NCBI GenBank assembly: GCA_002496385.1
Contig: DAJR01000052.1
Coordinates: 1-15,968, forward strand
Source: Methanomassiliicoccales archaeon UBA147
GTDB taxonomy: Archaea; Thermoplasmatota; Thermoplasmata; SG8-5
Length of the DNA stretch: 15,968 nt
Reading direction: 5' to 3'
Positions 13,201 through 15,968 of this stretch are shown here, piece by piece. Every line of letters begins with the position of its first letter. The first letter of the stretch is position 1. The position numbers and the translations under genes are program-made. Under the pieces are notes generated by a model. The model had not been told where the DNA came from, made no database searches, and saw only the letters and a program-made list of their open reading frames with translations.

Positions 13201-15328
13201 AGACCGCGGCATGAAATGCAACAGGAAAAACAAGTCTTTCGATTTCGAGTATCCCCTGATTATGGAAGGCCAGGAGATGTGGTTCTCCGCCAAGATGTCC
13301 CCCGTGTTCCTCGAAGGAAAATTCAGCGGCTCGGTCGCTGTGGTCAGGGATATCACAGACCGCAAGAGGACGGAACAGGCGCTCAAGACCTCCACCGAGG
13401 AGCTGAACGCCCTGTTCCAAGCATCGACGAACGGCATCGGTGTGGAGAGGGACGGCCTGCTTTTCTTCGTGAACCCCTCCTTCGTCAGGATGTTCGGCTA
13501 TGCCAATGCAGACGAACTGCTCGGAAGGCCGCTGGTGAACATAGTCTCTCCCGAGGACCGCAGACGGGTGAAAGGGTATTCGAAATCGCGATTGGCGAGC
13601 GCAGCCCCGCCCCTATATGAATTCACAGGCCTGCGCAAGGATGGCAGCACCTTCGATGCGGAAGCCTCGGTTTCTGTTTACCATATTGACAAACAGGTCT
13701 ACTTCGTGGGTTTCGTTCAGGATATCTCGACAAGGAAACATGCTGAAAAAGCGCTCAAAGCGTCGGAACTGGTTTACAGGAGTCTCTACGAATCCACGAT
13801 GGCGCTCGGCGACATGAGCGACCTCACCCAGATTATGGAGGTCATCGCTGCGCAAGCCAGGAACATGCTGGGGGGGGAATGTTCGACAATATACTTATGG
13901 AACGATTCTAAGGGGGTCCTGGTGCCTTACTATTCCAACGCAAAAGGCGACAAAGACAAATTCATGGCATTCGAAATCAAGACCGGGGTCGGGGTCACCG
14001 GCTCGGCCATTGAAAAACAGGAAGGCTGCTATGCCAACTACAATGATCCGAAAGCGAAAAAAGCCTACATCCCGGGAACGGGAAGGGAGAGGGACCATCT
14101 TCAATCCGTCATCGCCGCTCCGATGATGAACGAAGGCAGGCTTCTTGGGGTCATCAATGTCATTGCAGAGGAACGTGTGTTCAACGACGATGACCTGGCC
14201 AAGCTCCGAATACTCGCAAAGCAGGCAACGATTGCATACCACCACACAAGAAGCATGAATGAATTGGTGAACAGCGAGGAGCGGTTCAGGAGAATGGGCG
14301 ACAATATCCATGACGGCATTACTATAATTGAGGACGGTAGGGTCACTTACATCAACGAAAGGGCCGCCGAGATATATGGTTACCCTGCCGAGGAATTGAA
14401 AGCCATGTCGCAATTGGACCTTATAATCCCGGAAGACAGGCAGCAGTTGAAGCAGATAATGGATAATGCAAGGGAGGCCGGCACGATCCCGGGCGAGATC
14501 GAATTCTGGGTGCAAGCCAAGGATGGTTCCCGCCGTTATGTCCGTTCGAGAACATCTACATCCAGGGAGGGCAGCCGAACAAGTGAATTCATAATAACGA
14601 CAGACCTGACAATTCGCAAACAGGCCGAGGATGAAACCAAACGGAAGCTGATGAAATACCTTCTGGAGGACGGCAGGGTCTACCTTGTCAAAGAGTTCAG
14701 GCCGGCAATGTCGCTTGAGGCTTTCAACGATCTACTTAACCTCGAATACGCCGGGCTGGTGCTGTCACGGACCCCCAAGAAGGACCTGGCACGCTTGGTA
14801 ACTGGCCCGTTCGACCACTTCTGGCTCGGCGAGCAGATCGAGGGCGAGCTTCTGTTCCAGAAAATCCTCGCCAGCATCAGCGCATTGAAGGGGAAAAGCA
14901 TTGTCCTGATTGACAGGCTGGATTACCTCGTATTCAAATTCGGCTTCAAGGAAACCCTCTCCTTCATCTTCCGGTTGCGGGACACGATATACCTCAAGGA
15001 GCAGATAATCATCGTGTCGATGGACACGTCCACAATGAAGGAGGACGAGCTCAACATAATGCAAAAAGAATTCAACGAAATAGAGCTCAGGCAGATACCA
15101 AGACCCCCAGAGGAACTCTTTGAGATAGCGAAATTGATTTACGAGAGAAACAGCGCCGGAATCAAGCCGTCCTTTTCGGAGATAGGCGCCGAGCTGTCTC
15201 TGAGCAAGCCAACATTCCGAAAACGCGTGAGAAACCTTATTTCCTCAGGGTATGTGGTCGAGGTATCCAAAGGAAACCGAAAAGTTCTGGAACTCACACA
15301 GAAAGGCAGAAGCCTATTTTTCAAGTGA
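10265..15328 (+). CDS. Giant multi-PAS/GAF/DUF835 winged-helix regulator
   Basis: Soluble sensor-regulator of 1687 residues with no transmembrane segment, histidine-kinase or response-regulator domain. Order: PAS1 20-140, coiled coil 142-180, PAS2 182-296, PAS3 300-420, PAS4 421-540, PAS5 541-663, PAS6 664-788, PAS7 789-913, PAS8 914-1036, PAS9 1037-1160, GAF 1162-1330, PAS10 1333-1456, DUF835 1457-1609 (VYLVKEFRP, LIDRLDYLVFKFGF, IIIVSMDTSTMKEDEL) and a winged helix-turn-helix 1611-1687 (FSEIGAELSLSKPTFRKRVR, then a wing and LTQKGR). Most PAS units end in the usual DIT-(D/E)R-K linker. PAS4 holds Cys469, Cys480 and Cys483, a possible metal or redox site. The winged helix makes it a likely one-component transcription factor. 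ATG 10265 is chosen because an in-frame GTG at 10238 lies inside the 17-bp operator; GTG would add nine residues. Targets probably include itself and the two small genes downstream. Confidence 0.9.
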   Translation: MARDKGKERKEHPEKKSLIQDARYRLLFETSSDAIMLLDRDTFFDCNKATLDMFGLTKDEFIRRHPSEISPPIQPNGRPSRAEADKRIDEAFARGVNRFEWVHRRSNGEDFACTVWLTAFPLEGRNVLQATVRESSLQAELSMDLEAHRLKLQLLLDEKISALKKELDERVKAEAEVKRLIKAVESSFNAIALFDLEMNFIYANHAFCRLAATNQSTLKKMNVKNFLPTESIDILMEKVGRSLEGEESERFEIEVRNALGQPLWVEIAGSILLDDAAEPEGLLAIINDVTERRTAAEALISSEEKFRTLVESSMDGIVILLEGKVAYMNPALVELSGYTMQEQIGRNFEENLVPEERKRVLRAYKARMMGKVVPQIYETQFLRKDGTSIPIEVNATVMEYRGKPADFVYIRNLTERKHAIEEIRHTKERLEYALGATHTGFDIIDKDFNVIYVDPEWTKSLGDYTGKKCYEYFMGLRRPCESCAIPKAMKTRKKIISEEYLKKEDRHIEVHTIPFKTDAGEWMVGEFNIDITDRKSMLRSLEESEQMFRNLAENSPNMIFINKMGRIVYANQMCETLMGYSKKEFMSPKFDLMSIIHEDYRKMIQRNLQKHFRGEDLPPYEYKLVTKSGKILDSIINTKAIDYGSEKAILGIVTDITNFKKAEEELKRSESRYKELANGISNGLAVYQAVDGGRDFVFMDFNRAAEEIEGLKRSDLLGKRVTEVFPGIRDMGLLKVLKRVWKTGKSEHYPTSFYRDDHITGWRENFVYKLPSGEIAAVYDDVTERKKNEEMLKEKEKKYRTLMERANDAIFIADAKSGILLEVNQKAVELTGRTRKELVGMHQTLLHPPEEVKRYEKIFREHVRTGAAIQENLYVLHKSGRKIPVSISASIFELEGRTVNQGIFHDQSERIKAEESVRQADEKIQALFTSMEDLVFGFSPEGIFTSCHTPNSGKLLLPSEMFMGKSYSEVMPPHVSKFIDRGMKCNRKNKSFDFEYPLIMEGQEMWFSAKMSPVFLEGKFSGSVAVVRDITDRKRTEQALKTSTEELNALFQASTNGIGVERDGLLFFVNPSFVRMFGYANADELLGRPLVNIVSPEDRRRVKGYSKSRLASAAPPLYEFTGLRKDGSTFDAEASVSVYHIDKQVYFVGFVQDISTRKHAEKALKASELVYRSLYESTMALGDMSDLTQIMEVIAAQARNMLGGECSTIYLWNDSKGVLVPYYSNAKGDKDKFMAFEIKTGVGVTGSAIEKQEGCYANYNDPKAKKAYIPGTGRERDHLQSVIAAPMMNEGRLLGVINVIAEERVFNDDDLAKLRILAKQATIAYHHTRSMNELVNSEERFRRMGDNIHDGITIIEDGRVTYINERAAEIYGYPAEELKAMSQLDLIIPEDRQQLKQIMDNAREAGTIPGEIEFWVQAKDGSRRYVRSRTSTSREGSRTSEFIITTDLTIRKQAEDETKRKLMKYLLEDGRVYLVKEFRPAMSLEAFNDLLNLEYAGLVLSRTPKKDLARLVTGPFDHFWLGEQIEGELLFQKILASISALKGKSIVLIDRLDYLVFKFGFKETLSFIFRLRDTIYLKEQIIIVSMDTSTMKEDELNIMQKEFNEIELRQIPRPPEELFEIAKLIYERNSAGIKPSFSEIGAELSLSKPTFRKRVRNLISSGYVVEVSKGNRKVLELTQKGRSLFFK

Positions 15329-15349
15329 TTGCTGTTGATATTTCATCTC

Positions 15350-15422
15350 TTTTCACATCGTTTTTCACTACTCTGATATACAGTGAAACCCTATATCTTC
15401 CCAATATCTCTGAAAGTCAGAG
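15350..15422 (+). promoter_or_regulatory. Operator/promoter A before the zinc-finger gene
   Basis: This 102-base gap between the regulator gene and the zinc-finger gene has ttttcac at 15350-15356 and 15362-15368 (12 bases apart) and an inverted gtgaaa at 15383-15388. The segment tgatatacagtgaaaccc (15374-15391) matches 15606-15623 at 17 of 18 positions. Either gatatac or ctatatct (15391-15398) could be the TATA box. A perfect leader hairpin, ctctga/tcagag, lies at 15408-15422, just before the ATG at 15431. Confidence 0.55.
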
Positions 15423-15430
15423 GCATTACC

Positions 15431-15562
15431 ATGGTAAAATTGGTCACGGTCCTAGAGCAGCGTTCCTGCCCTAGTTGCAAAGGGTCCGGTAAGAACGGAG
15501 CCCATAAGAAATGCGCCTCGTGCAGTGGAACTGGCCATATCGAAGTCGAAGTTCTGAGATGA
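15431..15562 (+). CDS. 43-residue DnaJ-type zinc-finger protein
   Basis: Very small protein with two CxxCxGxG motifs, CPSCKGSG at residues 13-20 and CASCSGTG at 28-35, separated by KNGAHKK. This is one zinc-binding unit of the kind found in the DnaJ cysteine-rich domain and in small stand-alone proteins such as anti-TRAP. Without a J domain it is not a co-chaperone; single units usually mediate protein-protein contact or oligomerise. It begins with ATG 15431 after a promoter region sharing half-sites with the regulator gene upstream. Both the coding pattern and the two intact zinc motifs support it as a real gene despite its size. Confidence 0.82.
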   Translation: MVKLVTVLEQRSCPSCKGSGKNGAHKKCASCSGTGHIEVEVLR

Positions 15563-15571
15563 TGTTCATCA

Positions 15572-15634
15572 TTTTCACTACTTTTCACAATCTTTTTCTT
15601 AAACATGATATACTGTGAAACCCCTATTGAGGGG
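15572..15634 (+). promoter_or_regulatory. Operator/promoter B before the last small gene
   Basis: The sequence ttttcactacttttcac (15572-15588) is the exact reverse complement of operator C at 10228-10244. It is followed by a TATA-like cttaaaca (15599-15605), the shared tgatatactgtgaaaccc block (15606-15623) and a small leader hairpin, cccc-tattga-gggg (15621-15634). The layout parallels promoter A: half-sites, the shared block, then a hairpin before the ATG. Confidence 0.6.
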
Positions 15635-15650
15635 TAGGACGGCAAGAAAC

Positions 15651-15782
15651 ATGATGTACCGGGACCACAAGGAATACAATCAACAGCCCTCCGACCAGGA
15701 TTACGAACTCCTGAGGAGCTGGCTCCGGGGCGAAACCGGCGTGGAGAGCCTGAAGAAATGGCTCAACTCGATGTACACATGA
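15651..15782 (+). CDS. 43-residue hydrophilic protein, unknown
   Basis: Unrecognised small protein starting at ATG 15651 (a second ATG follows directly). It has a polar, Gln/Asp-rich N-terminus, then two likely short amphipathic helices, DYELLRSWLRGE and GVESLKKWLNSMY, each with a Trp. No Cys, signal peptide or membrane segment is present. Support for a real gene comes from the promoter region it shares with its neighbours, GC-rich codon use like nearby genes, and a good terminator 75 bases after its stop. The amphipathic helices would suit a partner-binding peptide, perhaps of the regulator or the zinc-finger protein. Confidence 0.5.
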   Translation: MMYRDHKEYNQQPSDQDYELLRSWLRGETGVESLKKWLNSMYT

Positions 15783-15856
15783 CCTTCCCGTGAGCCGGGC
15801 ACGTGTCTCCGGCTAAGACCATTCGCAATAACTCACGATGAACTCTTCCCCACTTG

Positions 15857-15915
15857 GGTGGTGCTATTCTCTCTCCAACCTAGGCATTTTGCCAAAAGGC
15901 ACCACCTTTTTTTTT
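15857..15915 (+). terminator. Long-stem terminator with T9
   Basis: A perfect 8-bp inverted repeat, ggtggtgc (15857-15864) and gcaccacc (15899-15906), is followed by nine T residues (15907-15915). The loop can fold further through ggc/gcc (near 15882-15893). It lies 75 bases after the last small gene and would end that transcript. Between them, agccgg/ccggct (15793-15798 with 15809-15814) forms another hairpin without a T-run. The remaining bases to 15968 contain gactat/atagtc (15917-15922 with 15926-15931) and a ggtggt (15935-15940) that could compete for accacc; no gene is visible. Confidence 0.6.
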
Positions 15916-15968
15916 GGACTATGGTATAGTCAGCGGTGGTTCTGTTATTGCCTGTTTATCGCCAAACA

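Noticed and set aside
10265..15328. PAS/GAF protein considered as a histidine kinase
   Set aside because: There is no H-box or HATPase motif (N, G1, G2 boxes); after PAS10 the chain goes straight into DUF835 and the winged helix.
15831..15850. Box C-like acgatgaac considered as part of a C/D box sRNA
   Set aside because: No matching box D (CTGA) or C'/D' pair was found at suitable spacing before the T9 terminator.

Overview
The window looks archaeal. It carries an archaeal-type Trm1, an aIF5B, TATA-box promoters placed about 25 bases before start codons, a PD-(D/E)XK nuclease with Hjc-like active-site spacing, MtrA and MtrH homologues, and a giant PAS protein with a DUF835 domain. DUF835 joined to PAS arrays is most familiar from Thermoplasmatota and other Euryarchaeota, so an uncultured Thermoplasmata-like lineage is my best guess. 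This is an inference from gene families; no rRNA is present. The DNA is moderately GC-rich, with AT-rich intergenic spacers.

Layout. Positions 1-2855 hold translation genes: the 3' part of trm1, then aIF5B 8 bases later, closed by a stem-loop terminator. Positions 3050-5600 are an accessory zone with a RelB/RelE-like toxin-antitoxin pair, small orphan genes (one-TM, Cys-containing, two-TM), a divergent Hjc-like nuclease, and several inverted-repeat elements. The last of these is a roughly 300-base array of hairpins ending in a structure that resembles an IS200/IS605 right end. Positions 5623-7323 encode a DedA/VTT-like membrane protein and a GT4 glycosyltransferase.

Positions 7355-10104 form a tightly overlapping four-gene operon: a soluble MtrA-like corrinoid protein, an MtrH-like pterin methyltransferase, a short MetE-type (core) methionine synthase with all zinc ligands, and a DUF4346 protein. 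No other Mtr subunit is present. Together the genes read as a folate-independent methionine synthase: methyl-pterin to MtrH, to corrinoid on MtrA, to homocysteine on the MetE-like enzyme.

Positions 10197-15915 appear to be a self-contained regulatory module. A 1687-residue soluble protein has ten PAS domains, one GAF, DUF835 and a C-terminal winged helix, with no kinase domain. Its promoter carries a 17-bp direct-repeat element lying on the predicted transcription start. The exact reverse complement of that element recurs 5.3 kb away, before a 43-residue ORF. A variant with the same half-sites precedes a 43-residue DnaJ-type zinc-finger gene. I infer that the PAS protein is a one-component transcription factor controlling itself and these two small genes. 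This module and the methionine operon are the two most interesting parts of the window.
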